Positions 39,784 through 50,278 are shown, numbered from the stretch's first letter. The stretch is DNA of 64,000 nucleotides from CAZPRY01 sp964589175 (GCA_964589175.1 CAZPRY010000003.1:112817-176816), one strand, 5' to 3'. Made by a program: numbers and translations. The notes: generated by a model from the sequence alone, not told the origin.

Positions 39784-42210
39784 ATGAAATGGAAATATCT
39801 GCTGCTGCTGTTTATACTCGGAACGAGTGCGCTCGGGAATCCGGACAAACCGGGTGGAATTCGCGGAGTCGTCGTCGACAGTCATACGGAAACTCCGCTC
39901 CCGGGCGTGAATATTTTTATTCTCGAAAGCGACATCGGCACGGCCAGCGATGAGAACGGACGTTTTTACCTGGAGTCTTTGAAACCCGGTAGTTACCATG
40001 TGCGTTTTGACATGATCGGCTATGAACCGCAAACCAAGCTGAACCTGCCGGTCAGCCCGGGCCGCGATTTGTACATCAACATCGGCCTGGTTCAGACGGT
40101 GCTGGAGATGCAGAACATCATCGTCACTCCTGATTTTTTCAAGAAGGCCAAAGACGCCACGATCAGTGACAGGTCCGTCGATTTCACAGAGATCATCAAC
40201 GACCCGGGCAGTTCCATGGATGTACAGCGCATGATGCAGGCCCTGCCTTCGGTGGTCTCAGGCAGCGATCAGTACAACGAAATCATCGTACGCGGCGGCG
40301 GGCCCGGTGAGAATCTATTTGTGATGGATCATATTGAAATTCCAAATCCGAACCATTTTGGCACGCAGGGCGAGGGCGGCGGACCCATCAGCATGATCAA
40401 CCCGTTGTTTATCAACCAGGTCGATTTCTACGCCGGTTCGTTTCCGGCGCGTTTCGGCGATCGGGCTTCCTCGGTGATGGATATCCAGTTACGGGAGGGA
40501 AACCGCAAGAAATTTGAATCCGAAATCGATATGAGCATGGCTGGTCTGGGTGTTCTGGCCGAAGGCCCGCTGGCGCAGGGCAAGGGCTCGTACCTGCTCA
40601 GTTATCACAAGAGTTACCTGGATTGGATTATCGCTAACACCGGTCTCACGGCGATTCCCAAGTATTACAATATGCAGGGTAAGATCGTTTACGATCTGAA
40701 TGATCACCACAAACTGATCTGGAACGGAGTCTACGGCAACGATAAGATACTCGTGGGCAGCGATGATATCGGTGATGATAGCGATGTCGATCGCGTGGAT
40801 GTGAAGAGTCATGAATACGCCAGCGGTGTCTCGTGGAAGGGATTATGGAGCAGCCGCGATTACTCACTGCTGACCTTCTACACGGTGGAGAATCGCTGGT
40901 GGACTGATGTTCTTGATTTTCAGGATAGGACTATCTACCGCCAGAATGACACCGAGACCGAATGGGCTCTAAAAGGCGATTTTGTGCATCGTTTCCAGAA
41001 TCAGGGCGAACTGACAGCCGGATTCAGTCTGAAACAACTGGATTACGATTTCAATCAGTGGGCCGGACCGGATACCGTTTTTGGATACGGTTACCTTCTG
41101 GATGGTTCAGATCAAATCAGCTTTCTGGACGAATGGCCGTATCCGGGAAGCATCGATGCCGCGCTAATCGTCGATACACTGGAATATAATGGGGAGTATC
41201 GTGTTGATAAAGGGATTTACTCGGCGAAATATGCCGCCCATCTGCAATATAAATGGAACCCGCTCCGGCCGCTGACGGTCATTGCCGGGCTGCGCTATGA
41301 TTATTTCGCCTATCCGGAATTCGGCAGCCTGTCGCCCCGGCTGGGCCTCTCGTACAGTTTTACACCGGTGACCAAACTGAATTTCGGAGTCGGCCGGCAC
41401 TACCAGTCGCCGACCAATTTCACCCTGGCATCGCATGTGAATAACCGGCATCTGCGCGATAAATACACCGATCAGGTGGTGATTGGCATCGAACATCTGT
41501 TCGCCAGGGATATCCGCGCTACGATCGAATTCTATACGCGCCAATATCATGATATTCCTTATGATAAAGGCTGGACTACGCCGGACTCAATGGACTATTT
41601 CGACGGGGAAATGGTGAATGTCGGTGAGGGAAGCGTAAATGGAATGGAAATCTTTTTCCAGAAGAAACTCTACGACCGCTTTCACTGGATTTTCAGTTAT
41701 TCCCATTATATTTCCCAGCAAGATGATCCCCGCTATCCCGGCCGGCAATTCAATAGTTTCTACGATTATCGCGACGTTTTAACACTGGTCTTCGGATATA
41801 AGGATGATTTAAGGAATCGTGCCTGGTATCGCCGTATGAAGCAACAGTGGTGGTACAAGGCCACCGGCTGGCTATTGCCCTTCGCGGATGAGATTGAGAT
41901 CGGCCTGCGCTGGCGCTATCTGGGCGGAAAACCATATACCCCGCAAACGTACGATCCCTATACGCAGCGCTGGTATATCCCGGCGCAGCAGGAACTCAAT
42001 ACCGAACGTATGCCTGTTTACCATAGATTGGACCTGATGCTGGTCCAGCGATATATATTTGAGAATGTGAATCTGGTGGTATTTCTGGATATCCAGAACA
42101 CCTATAATCGGGATAATATCTGGGACTACAGCTACGCCAAAGACGGAGATATCGAAACCGTCTACCAGTACAAACTCTTTCCTGTCGGAGGATTCGTATT
42201 GGAATTCTGA
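39784..42210 (+). CDS. TonB-dependent outer-membrane receptor, 808 aa
   Basis: A signal peptide (about residues 1-18) precedes a carboxypeptidase-regulatory-like domain (GGIRGVVVDSHTETPLPGVN, about 25-105). A plug domain follows (DVQRMMQALPSVVSGSDQYN then EIIVRGGGPGENLFVMD). The rest is a long beta-barrel, ending in GGFVLEF with a terminal Phe. It imports a ligand with energy from TonB/ExbBD; the ligand is unknown. No classic TonB box is obvious. A second receptor with the same domain order lies at 47264-50278. The ribosome-binding site is GAGAAAGGTTATAAAATT. Confidence 0.92.
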   Translation: MKWKYLLLLFILGTSALGNPDKPGGIRGVVVDSHTETPLPGVNIFILESDIGTASDENGRFYLESLKPGSYHVRFDMIGYEPQTKLNLPVSPGRDLYINIGLVQTVLEMQNIIVTPDFFKKAKDATISDRSVDFTEIINDPGSSMDVQRMMQALPSVVSGSDQYNEIIVRGGGPGENLFVMDHIEIPNPNHFGTQGEGGGPISMINPLFINQVDFYAGSFPARFGDRASSVMDIQLREGNRKKFESEIDMSMAGLGVLAEGPLAQGKGSYLLSYHKSYLDWIIANTGLTAIPKYYNMQGKIVYDLNDHHKLIWNGVYGNDKILVGSDDIGDDSDVDRVDVKSHEYASGVSWKGLWSSRDYSLLTFYTVENRWWTDVLDFQDRTIYRQNDTETEWALKGDFVHRFQNQGELTAGFSLKQLDYDFNQWAGPDTVFGYGYLLDGSDQISFLDEWPYPGSIDAALIVDTLEYNGEYRVDKGIYSAKYAAHLQYKWNPLRPLTVIAGLRYDYFAYPEFGSLSPRLGLSYSFTPVTKLNFGVGRHYQSPTNFTLASHVNNRHLRDKYTDQVVIGIEHLFARDIRATIEFYTRQYHDIPYDKGWTTPDSMDYFDGEMVNVGEGSVNGMEIFFQKKLYDRFHWIFSYSHYISQQDDPRYPGRQFNSFYDYRDVLTLVFGYKDDLRNRAWYRRMKQQWWYKATGWLLPFADEIEIGLRWRYLGGKPYTPQTYDPYTQRWYIPAQQELNTERMPVYHRLDLMLVQRYIFENVNLVVFLDIQNTYNRDNIWDYSYAKDGDIETVYQYKLFPVGGFVLEF

Positions 42211-42229
42211 TGCAAATGACGACGATTTG

Positions 42230-42266
42230 GGGCTTCTCACGTTTGAAGATGGAGAAGCCCTTTTTT
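42230..42266 (+). terminator. Rho-independent terminator of the TonB receptor
   Basis: GGGCTTCTC (42230-42238), a 13-nt loop, GAGAAGCCC (42252-42260), then six Ts. The T-run reaches the 3' end of the convergent lipoprotein gene, which stops at 42265. Confidence 0.9.
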
Positions 42267-42834
42267 ATTTTTGCTTCTCCCAGTAGCGCAGGGTAAAGAT
42301 ATATTCGCCGGTCACTTTATGAATCGTATGGATCCGGGCTTCCTCCGGCGGGTTCAGCTTCTGAGGGGCGGTTTTCTGCATTGCGTGGATGTTCAGATAA
42401 TCGATGCCTTCCCGCGTGGCTTTGAAAATATCGACGTTCCGGTCATCGGAGTAATCACCTTCCTCGGAGTACAACTCGGGACCGTCCGACCATAGGCCGA
42501 GTGTATAATGGATATCCAGACCGTCTTTGCCATCCGAGAAGGCCTTTGCCTTGGTGCCCTCGTTGATGACGATCGTATAATCGTATTCCCAGTAGAAACT
42601 GTAAATAGAGCCGGTGTACCCGTAAGAGCCGCGAAATGTCCTGGGCCGGGTTTCATACCAGTCATCCATGACGACCGTGGAAGGGATAGAGGGGTTGTCA
42701 TCGGTAAGATAGTCCAGGTCGAAGACCCAGGTATACGAAAGGTAAGCCGTGCCGTCGTCGCCGTCCGTTCCGCAGCCCGGCAACAGGACAAAAACGGAGA
42801 GAAAAATCAGCGATAAAAGAGCTATTTTCTTCAT
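42265..42834 (-). CDS. Lipoprotein of unknown function, 189 aa
   Basis: Lipobox LLPGC with Cys21. An Asp/Gly-rich linker leads to a beta-rich domain with many Tyr and Trp residues (YLSYTWVFDLDYLTDD, YSFYWEYDYTIVINEGTKAK). It ends with HTIHKVTGEYIFTLRYWEKQ. It resembles small surface lipoproteins of this lineage, but no family is recognised. The ribosome-binding site is AAGAAAGGTAAAC. It is convergent with the TonB receptor and separate from the outer-membrane gene cluster that follows. Confidence 0.75.
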   Translation of the reverse strand: MKKIALLSLIFLSVFVLLPGCGTDGDDGTAYLSYTWVFDLDYLTDDNPSIPSTVVMDDWYETRPRTFRGSYGYTGSIYSFYWEYDYTIVINEGTKAKAFSDGKDGLDIHYTLGLWSDGPELYSEEGDYSDDRNVDIFKATREGIDYLNIHAMQKTAPQKLNPPEEARIHTIHKVTGEYIFTLRYWEKQK

Positions 42835-42943
42835 TTGTGTTTACCTTTCTTCGGTTGTTTGGTCTCGAACATATTATACATAAAATCCGCTAAAAAGAAA
42901 AGCGGCAGGAAGCGAAACTTGTGACAGTTCACGCATAAAGGGG

Positions 42944-42978
42944 AAACCCCCGCTGAAAGGGGATTTCAGCAGGGGTTT
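42944..42978 (-). terminator. Terminator of the PorV-like gene
   Basis: AAACCCC-C-GCTGAAA (42944-42958) pairs with TTTCAGC-A-GGGGTTT (42964-42978) around five bases; only the middle C/A is unpaired. On the minus strand it is followed by a short T-rich tail. Confidence 0.75.
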
Positions 42979-43010
42979 CGGTTGTGTAATATTGGTGAGG
43001 AATGGATGGA

Positions 43011-44051
43011 CTAAAAGCGGAATCCGATGCTAAAGTACTGGTTCGCATCGAATAACTGCATGGCGCGGTAAGCGTAGTCGATGATCAGGATGGTACCTCC
43101 CAGATTGAGGTGCCAACCGGCGCCTGCGGTCAGACCGAATTGATTCTCGTCTGTGGCGTACTCGGGATAGTCGCTTGGGAAGAGGGCCAGCGAGTAGCCG
43201 CCTCTCAGGAAGAACATCTCCCTGAAGCCATATTCGACTCCGCCGCACAGATTATCGATTGCAAAGGCGTTGTTGTTATACGCACCGCAGAAGTTGAGCA
43301 CATGAGCACTGACCGGACTGTACAAATATCCGACTCCCAGCGACATGCTGGCCGGCAACTGGCTGGAGGACATATCAAGCCGGGTCTTACGGGTCGTACC
43401 GGTTGGCGGTCCGTAGGGAATATCCGCATCAAATTCGATCCCGGTGCCGTTGAACTGCATCTTGGGGCCGATGTTACGCATCGAAACCCCGAATGAGATA
43501 TTCCAGGGCGATATGTACTGCAGGCCCAGGTCCAGGCCGATTCCGTTGGCGGACATGGTTCCGATCTTTTCCGTGATGACTTTGAAGTTCGTGCCGAAAA
43601 AGATGCGGTCGGTGAAGCGCTTGGAATAAGTGGCCGCTACCGTCAGGTAGTTGGGGGTCAGCACTTCGCCTGTCCCTTCGGGCGCGTTGATGGTGGTTAC
43701 GGGGATGTCGCCGATATCCATCACCTGCATGCTGAATCCGAGGGTGCCAAGCCGGGAAAGGTTGATCCCGGCGGCGAGATAGCTGATCTTCATATCGGCG
43801 AAATAATCCATATAACTGAAGATGGCTTCGGTGCTTTTCGATCTTGAGGCCCCAGCCGGATTCCAGTAAATAGCTTCGGAACCGGATACAAAGGCGATAT
43901 TGGCTCCGTTCAGAGCGACGCTGCGGGCTCCCATCGGGATTCGCAACTCAGACGCACTGTAGGTGCCGACCCGGGGAGCACTGGCCCAGAGCGATTGCGT
44001 GATGATAAAGAGGATCACCAGGGCGCTGACTTTTATATATTTCTTCATCAT
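43011..44051 (-). CDS. PorV/PorQ-family outer-membrane protein, 346 aa
   Basis: I use the ATG at 44051, because GGGAGACAGAATT just before it is the ribosome-binding site; an upstream ATG overlaps that site. After a signal peptide comes the family hallmark MGARSVALNGANIAFVSGSE then AIYWNPAGAS. A long beta-barrel with regular Gly-aromatic strands follows, ending YFSIGFRF. PorV proteins are barrel proteins that in type IX secretion shuttle cargo carrying C-terminal sorting domains. The adjacent 1049-aa protein ends with a sorting-like domain, so the two are a plausible carrier-cargo pair. No other type IX genes are in the window. Confidence 0.87.
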   Translation of the reverse strand: MMKKYIKVSALVILFIITQSLWASAPRVGTYSASELRIPMGARSVALNGANIAFVSGSEAIYWNPAGASRSKSTEAIFSYMDYFADMKISYLAAGINLSRLGTLGFSMQVMDIGDIPVTTINAPEGTGEVLTPNYLTVAATYSKRFTDRIFFGTNFKVITEKIGTMSANGIGLDLGLQYISPWNISFGVSMRNIGPKMQFNGTGIEFDADIPYGPPTGTTRKTRLDMSSSQLPASMSLGVGYLYSPVSAHVLNFCGAYNNNAFAIDNLCGGVEYGFREMFFLRGGYSLALFPSDYPEYATDENQFGLTAGAGWHLNLGGTILIIDYAYRAMQLFDANQYFSIGFRF

Positions 44052-44081
44052 AATTCTGTCTCCCATGTATAGCTAGCAGTG

Positions 44082-47000
44082 TTAAAAAGTATCCAGACGT
44101 TCATTGGGTGCGAATACGGCAAGTTTTCCAATTGAGCTGCCGACTCCGGGTACATCGACGTGATAGATATAGATACCGCTGGCGACGGGCAGTCCGTACT
44201 CGTTGTTCAGATCCCAGCGCAGGAAGGTCGAGGTCGGATCGTCTTTATCGAGCACGCGCACAACTTCACCGGCAAGGTCGAAGATGCGAATCCGGCACGC
44301 TTCCGGTAGGCAGGTGAACTGCACCCAGCGATCGAAAATGCTGACTTCGCCGGTATGATAACCGTAGTAGGGATTCGGAACTACTCGGATCATATCCAGG
44401 TCGTTTTTCCGATCGGCCTCGGTCAGCGATTTTGCCTGCGGAGCAGTGAAGAGGAAGACATCATTGGCCGTGTTGGGCTTGTTGGTGTTGATGCGGATGT
44501 ATTCGCCGGCATGGGGAGGACCCCAGAAAAATCCGTCGCCATCCAGATCGCTTGCGATGGCGTATCCGTCAACGTCCTGATACATGTTGATGCAAAAGCG
44601 GTTGATGGCGGGGTAGGAAACGCCCCATGGCCCGTAGCCGGGCGCCGCAGTGCCGTCATCGGCGGCAATGTAGCTGGCCGCGTCGGCGGGATTGTATTCG
44701 GCGTTGTCATAAATATAGAGCAATTCGAAGGCCGGACCGTAGACGCCTTCGACGCTGCGATTCCAATTTCCGTCACCGTCATTATCCAGGACAGTGACCG
44801 GGAGGCGCGTGCGCGTACCGTCCAGATCGATGCGCCAGCAGGTAAGCGGGAGGTATTCCGAATCGCCGGTCAACGTATCTTTCAGAACAGCATCGGTACT
44901 GTAATCCCAGGCCAGGGTTTGATCGGTGTCGTTAAAAATGATTTCATAATCTTTAGGTGACATCGAGCTGAAACGGTCCATGCGCGTGTAATCCGTTCCC
45001 GCGTTTTCTGAGATTACGATAGTCGGCCAATGCTGGGAGCGGCCGTAATTGTTCAGACTGCCCCACAGGTTGGCATCGAAGACCTCACCCGTGGCGGGAT
45101 CCAGTTCGACGATCTCTTTGATGCCCGGCGGCGGCCCGGCTACCTGGACGAAGAGGCCGTCCACGATCGTATAAGCCTCATCGCCGGCCTGGTTCGTCTG
45201 ATCGGCAAGAACGATTGTGCCGAGAGTCTCATCGTTTAAATCCCAGGTTACATCGCCGTTGGCGTCTTCTTTGAAGGTGACCCGGTAATCATGCCCGGTA
45301 ACGGCGCTGGGGTCTACGATGGTCACGATGACCGATCCATCCCCGGCCGGTTGATTCGGATTGACGGCTTCATAACTGACTATTACGGTATCACCTTCGG
45401 CCGTATAGTAACGCTCGCCGGGATGATTTTGAGGCACCGCCGTCACGATGGCGGCCGGGCTCGTGAAATTCTGTGGAATGGCGAACTTGCAATAGGAGTT
45501 GGCCGTGATGCCGAAGTAGTACTCTTTACCGTTGCGCAGCGGATCGCCTACCGGTCCGACTACCGGATTCCGGTTCATGGTGACACGGAGAAAGCGCGCT
45601 CCGCCGTAAGGTGTGGCATCGGCGATCGTTTCGACACCAAGCCTCTGGTAAATGACCGGATCCCCGCCGGATGCGTTGCTGTACTGGTAAACCGTATAGC
45701 CGGTAAAATCATAGGTTCCGTCGGTAACATCCGTGTATTCACCGTTCACGACCATTTTCTGGCCGACGAGACCGTCGGCGACGATATCGGTGACGGAATA
45801 GGCTGTGACGCCGTCATCCATGAATTCCGAGCGCGATCCCCAGGTCAGGATAACGGTGTTGGAGGTTGTTGAGGCCTGCAGATCCGGCGTTTTCGGCGGG
45901 CGCGGTAGGGCGAAATCAAGATCATAGGCCAGCTGGGCGATTTCATCGATGGCTTTCAGGTAGGTCACGCTGTTGAGGTTGTCGGAACCGCGGCCGACCA
46001 GCACGCCGGCAACGATTTCCTGAACGCCGGGTTCCCCGAAATCGGGAATATTGTTGCCGTTGCTGTCGACCCATTTCTCCATCATGAAGGGGCCGGTCGC
46101 CATCATGAAACGCCGGTCGGTGGTATGATCATCCAGCCACCCGGTCTGACTCTCCGGATCGCCGGTAAACATGAACCTCGTCGGAGTAGAATTCGGATCG
46201 GTGCCGGTGCCGCCGTAAGTGATGGGCGTTCCGTCCCGCCAGATACCGCGCATATAATTCCAGGCATCGCTGCCGGTTTGCGGATCACCCTGGGGAGAAT
46301 CATTATTATTGTAATAGATGAAGGACGTCATCTTGAGCATTTTTTTATCGGTCAGGACCGAGCCGTTGGGCAGGGTAACGGTTTCACCGGGGGAATCGAT
46401 AATCGGTCCCTGGAAGAAATCGATACCGATCGCCGGCGGTGCCGATCCGTAAGTCTGATCGTCGTCATTGGCGTTATAAGCGTAACCGAGCCCCTGAGTT
46501 GTATCGCAGCCGACGAAGTCGTCCCAGCCGTCGCCGACATCCGGGTCGGTCCAGATGACGAAGTAAGTCTCATCCCAATCGTAGGCGCTCTTGTTGGTCA
46601 TCTGCCATTTGAAGAACATCATATCGCCGATCGCGTCGGCCCGGTCGAAGGCCCACACGGATTGACGAATTTCCACACCCAGTTTAGGCGTATTGAACTG
46701 GGCGCGTTCGCCCATATCGTTATATACACACCAGATCAGCTGATCGCCGATCAAGGCCGGATTGCCATCTGCATCCAGCGGTGCACCCATCTCGACCGGC
46801 CAATCGTCCCAATCGCCGCGGCCGTCCGAACGAAGTTCGTAGAAGCGGTACCTCGGGTCGAGCCGATTTCCGGCAACCGGCGGATCGATGCCCCATTGCG
46901 TGATTTCACCGGGATGAAAATCGCTTGAGCCGTGGACCACGCCAGCCACTCTTGCCGTCTCGTTGACGCGGGCGCCCACCCACTGCCCGGCGCTGAACAT

Positions 47001-47231
47001 TGGGCTCAGGTTGGTGCCCCTGGGCCAGTAAAGTCCCTCGTTACTGAGGATCATATTCCGCATCCAGATACCGTTGTTGCGCATGGCGGCATGCATACGA
47101 TTGGCATCCATCCAGATATCCTGGATGGCCGTTGTCTTGGCCAGTCTGCGGGCAGCGAACGAGGATTCGGCGCCGAATATAATTGTCGTCACCATGAGTA
47201 CGGTGAGTAGTATGATAATTAACTTTTTCAT
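44082..47231 (-). CDS. Large exported protein with C-terminal sorting-like domain, 1049 aa
   Basis: The start follows TCTAGGAGAAACACT. A signal peptide covers about residues 1-27. The long middle is a series of beta-rich and fibronectin-like segments (PKTPDLQASTTSNTVILTWG near residue 450). The last 95 residues read DMIRVVPNPYYGY then IRIFDLAGEVVRVL, LRWDLNNEYGLPVASGIYIY and GKLAVF. This is the FlgD-Ig/type IX-like sorting module common in FCB bacteria. The protein is therefore probably surface-exposed or released. It has no catalytic motif. It lies between a TonB receptor (32 bp away) and the PorV-like gene (30 bp away). Confidence 0.85.
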   Translation of the reverse strand: MKKLIIILLTVLMVTTIIFGAESSFAARRLAKTTAIQDIWMDANRMHAAMRNNGIWMRNMILSNEGLYWPRGTNLSPMFSAGQWVGARVNETARVAGVVHGSSDFHPGEITQWGIDPPVAGNRLDPRYRFYELRSDGRGDWDDWPVEMGAPLDADGNPALIGDQLIWCVYNDMGERAQFNTPKLGVEIRQSVWAFDRADAIGDMMFFKWQMTNKSAYDWDETYFVIWTDPDVGDGWDDFVGCDTTQGLGYAYNANDDDQTYGSAPPAIGIDFFQGPIIDSPGETVTLPNGSVLTDKKMLKMTSFIYYNNNDSPQGDPQTGSDAWNYMRGIWRDGTPITYGGTGTDPNSTPTRFMFTGDPESQTGWLDDHTTDRRFMMATGPFMMEKWVDSNGNNIPDFGEPGVQEIVAGVLVGRGSDNLNSVTYLKAIDEIAQLAYDLDFALPRPPKTPDLQASTTSNTVILTWGSRSEFMDDGVTAYSVTDIVADGLVGQKMVVNGEYTDVTDGTYDFTGYTVYQYSNASGGDPVIYQRLGVETIADATPYGGARFLRVTMNRNPVVGPVGDPLRNGKEYYFGITANSYCKFAIPQNFTSPAAIVTAVPQNHPGERYYTAEGDTVIVSYEAVNPNQPAGDGSVIVTIVDPSAVTGHDYRVTFKEDANGDVTWDLNDETLGTIVLADQTNQAGDEAYTIVDGLFVQVAGPPPGIKEIVELDPATGEVFDANLWGSLNNYGRSQHWPTIVISENAGTDYTRMDRFSSMSPKDYEIIFNDTDQTLAWDYSTDAVLKDTLTGDSEYLPLTCWRIDLDGTRTRLPVTVLDNDGDGNWNRSVEGVYGPAFELLYIYDNAEYNPADAASYIAADDGTAAPGYGPWGVSYPAINRFCINMYQDVDGYAIASDLDGDGFFWGPPHAGEYIRINTNKPNTANDVFLFTAPQAKSLTEADRKNDLDMIRVVPNPYYGYHTGEVSIFDRWVQFTCLPEACRIRIFDLAGEVVRVLDKDDPTSTFLRWDLNNEYGLPVASGIYIYHVDVPGVGSSIGKLAVFAPNERLDTF

Positions 47232-47263
47232 AGTGTTTCTCCTAGATTTATCAAGCCTGGTCT

Positions 47264-50200
47264 CTACAGTTCAATCTGAATGCCCAAGCGAATCTGGCGC
47301 GGCTGTCCATAGTAGTTATAATCGATTTCACGCATTTTGTACATGCTGCGGCCGAGTTCGGTGAGACTATTCCAATACGCCTGTCCGGCGGACGTACCCA
47401 GAAATCCGGTATCGTTCGGTAGACCGGTGGTGATCCAGACATCCTGAATGTTGCGGGAATTCAGGAGATTGGTAACCCAGGCAAACAGCGTGACGCTGGT
47501 CCGGCTGATCGTGAACTTCTTGTCCACTTTCAGATCGATCCGGAAATTCCAGGGTGTTATCTCGCTATTGACGGCCGATACGGGTGTCGTGGATAGCGCA
47601 TCGTTGTCATAACGTCCGTTGAACGGGAACTGGTTGGTGATTGTGTTAAGGGTATAGGGATTGCCCGAATTGAATGTGAACATGACATTGGCGCCGGCAT
47701 TTCTGAGCAACCTTATGGGCGCTTCGCTGATGTAGCGGTAATCCAGGTTGATGCTGCCGGAATGGCGCTGTTCGAAATCGAGCGGCTGGGCGAATTTCGG
47801 GTAGTTGCCGTTCACTCCCCAGATCCAGGCAATATCGTAATTGCCGGCCGAAGCTGATCCGGTACCCTCTGCAAATTGCAGCTCGTAGTTGATATTCAGG
47901 CTGAGGTTCTTGTATCGCCTCATCGTGAAAATAACATCCAATCCCTTGATTGTCCCGAAATCGCCGTTATCGGAAAGGGCGATGGAGGCCACATCAGTCG
48001 TAACCGTATTCAACTGAACCAGGTCTTCCGTCTCTTTGTAGAAGGCGGTCAGCTGGATGGAAGCCAGGTTTCCAAACATCTGTTTGAAACCGATTTCGTA
48101 CGAGGTGGTTTTGGTTGGCTCCAGGTTGGGATTGGTCAGATTGATGAAATAGCCGCCTGACGTGACATAGCGGTCCATGTAAAACGGACTCAGGTAAAGA
48201 TCCTGTAAACGGGGCGACTGGTAAAATTTGCCGTACTGGGCGTGGAAAACGGTTTGATCCGTGACCGGGAAACTGACGCCCAACCGCGGGCTGATGAATG
48301 CGAAACTTTCATGGTCGACGATGTCCGATTCATCGAATTGGTTATCACCGCCGAACATGCCGGTTCCGGGGATAACGACACCGTTGTCGTCGAATTCAGC
48401 CGCGATCTGACGAAACATCCAGGCGTTCGGATTGAGGTAATCATAGCGCAGCCCCAGATTCAGAATGATGTCCTCGAATTCGATTTTATCCTGGAAATAG
48501 CCGCTCATGATGATCGGATGGTAGGGTGCCTGGTGATAGAAACCGTCCACCGGGCTGCCGGAGGAGTCGCGCACGACATCCTGCAGATAGTCGCCGTCGT
48601 CGACTTCGTTGCCTTCGACATCATAGCCGTAGAAATTCACATCCGCACCGCGGTATTTCTCGATATCGCTGGTGTAGTAAGGATAGGCCAGTTCCGTCGG
48701 ATTGAGCATCCGGAAGTAGCGTACCGTATGGTACTTGTATTCGAAGCCGGCTTTGAAATTGTGATATTTGCCCTGCTGATGGGTGATGTCAAAATCGATT
48801 CCCCAATGGGCCGAGCCCTGCCGGATGTAACTGTCGTACTGGCTTCCGGGTTGGAAGAAATCCGGCCCTAAGCGCCCGGTATAGGCCTGGCCGTAATATT
48901 CTTCCGTATCCGGCCAGGGATTGTAGGTGGGATCGCCGTATTCGTACAGATTGTCTTTGAATACCGGGTCCCAGCATTTGCGATCCGTGTCGAACATATT
49001 GAATTTCAAATCATAAAAAGTCCGCGATCCCAGCATGTGCGTGAGAGTCACATTAAACGATGAGGTCTGATTGACGGTCACTGGACGGTGCTCGGCATTG
49101 AAGTACTGGATCGGCTGGATAGCAAAGGCGGTTCCCAGGATATCCTGGCTGTAATCGCGGTTGGTGCGAATATAAGAGGATTTCAATTCCATATTTTTGC
49201 TGAGTTGCAGCTTTACTTTGCCGGTGTAAGACCACCTCGAACTATAATTTTCCGGCAGACGGGCATTGAAATTATACTCGTGCCGGACCGTATCCATGAG
49301 AAATTCCTGTGTAAGTGAGTCCCGTACATTACTATATACCGGCTGATCGTAGGTGTAATCGCCGAGTTTCCAGCTGTTCTCGGCCCATCCCCAGGAGGGC
49401 GTCCAGTCGGCAATGTACTGGCGTGTTGCGCTCACGAAAAAGGTATGTTTTTTCTTGGGAATAATCGGACCGTTCAGGGAAAGAACATATTCATTATAGC
49501 CGTAGGAATAAGCGCCCAAGGTCTTCTTCTCAGGGCTCAGCAATTCATCCGAAATCGCTTCTGCCGAAAAGTGATATTTTTCTCCGCCGACCCGGGTTGT
49601 AATCGCAATGATTCCCGACATGGCCTCCCCGTATTCGGCATTGAAGCCGCCGGTTTGAACACTGAGTTCTTCGATGGCTTCGTTGGGCAGATAGATCCGC
49701 ATGGCGAAGTTATACGGATCGGTCACATTCACGCCGTCGATATAGGTGACCGTTTCGGCTCCGCGGCCTCCGCGCACATTCATAGCGTTGTTGTTTTCCG
49801 CTTTGACAACCCCGGCGGTGAGTCCCACGATGTCCTGCAGACCTCTCGTCGGGAGATTCTGAATGTCCTCCACCGTGCGGATCACGTTGGTGTTGGTTTC
49901 ATTCTTGCGGATTAATTTCCTTTCGGCCGTGACAATCACCTCGCCTCCGAGTTCCAGTGTTTGCTGGGTCATCTCGAAGTTGAGTTCGGTCGTCAGGTCG
50001 AGGTTTATGCGTACATTCTGCTGGACAATGTCCTGGTAACCAATATACGAGACGTGCACCATGTGGGTACCAACCGGCACATTGAGGATGGAGTAGTATC
50101 CGTCCTCGTCGGTCGAAGCTCCCACTGTGCTTCCCTCCACGACAACATTGACTCCGATCAACGGTTCCCCCGAGTCCTGTGTTGTGATGGTTCCTGATAT

Positions 50201-50278
50201 TTTTCCTGTCGTCCCGGCCAGAGCTCCGGAAATCAACACTCCCAAAATCAGGAAAAGGGACAGTAATTTCTTCACCAT
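47264..50278 (-). CDS. TonB-dependent outer-membrane receptor, 1004 aa
   Basis: The ATG at 50278 follows a perfect AGGAGGTTGACT. An in-frame TTG two codons up lies within that site. Residues about 1-23 are a signal peptide. A carboxypeptidase-regulatory-like domain follows (GKISGTITTQDSGEPLIGVN). Next come LELGGEVIVTAERKLIRKNE, where GEVIVTAER may act as the TonB box, and a plug (LPTRGLQDIVGLTAGVVKAE and VRGGRGAETVTYIDGVNVTD). The large barrel ends QIRLGIQIEL. It is first in a three-gene unit with the sorting-domain protein and the PorV-like protein. The substrate is unknown. Confidence 0.93.
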   Translation of the reverse strand: MVKKLLSLFLILGVLISGALAGTTGKISGTITTQDSGEPLIGVNVVVEGSTVGASTDEDGYYSILNVPVGTHMVHVSYIGYQDIVQQNVRINLDLTTELNFEMTQQTLELGGEVIVTAERKLIRKNETNTNVIRTVEDIQNLPTRGLQDIVGLTAGVVKAENNNAMNVRGGRGAETVTYIDGVNVTDPYNFAMRIYLPNEAIEELSVQTGGFNAEYGEAMSGIIAITTRVGGEKYHFSAEAISDELLSPEKKTLGAYSYGYNEYVLSLNGPIIPKKKHTFFVSATRQYIADWTPSWGWAENSWKLGDYTYDQPVYSNVRDSLTQEFLMDTVRHEYNFNARLPENYSSRWSYTGKVKLQLSKNMELKSSYIRTNRDYSQDILGTAFAIQPIQYFNAEHRPVTVNQTSSFNVTLTHMLGSRTFYDLKFNMFDTDRKCWDPVFKDNLYEYGDPTYNPWPDTEEYYGQAYTGRLGPDFFQPGSQYDSYIRQGSAHWGIDFDITHQQGKYHNFKAGFEYKYHTVRYFRMLNPTELAYPYYTSDIEKYRGADVNFYGYDVEGNEVDDGDYLQDVVRDSSGSPVDGFYHQAPYHPIIMSGYFQDKIEFEDIILNLGLRYDYLNPNAWMFRQIAAEFDDNGVVIPGTGMFGGDNQFDESDIVDHESFAFISPRLGVSFPVTDQTVFHAQYGKFYQSPRLQDLYLSPFYMDRYVTSGGYFINLTNPNLEPTKTTSYEIGFKQMFGNLASIQLTAFYKETEDLVQLNTVTTDVASIALSDNGDFGTIKGLDVIFTMRRYKNLSLNINYELQFAEGTGSASAGNYDIAWIWGVNGNYPKFAQPLDFEQRHSGSINLDYRYISEAPIRLLRNAGANVMFTFNSGNPYTLNTITNQFPFNGRYDNDALSTTPVSAVNSEITPWNFRIDLKVDKKFTISRTSVTLFAWVTNLLNSRNIQDVWITTGLPNDTGFLGTSAGQAYWNSLTELGRSMYKMREIDYNYYGQPRQIRLGIQIEL

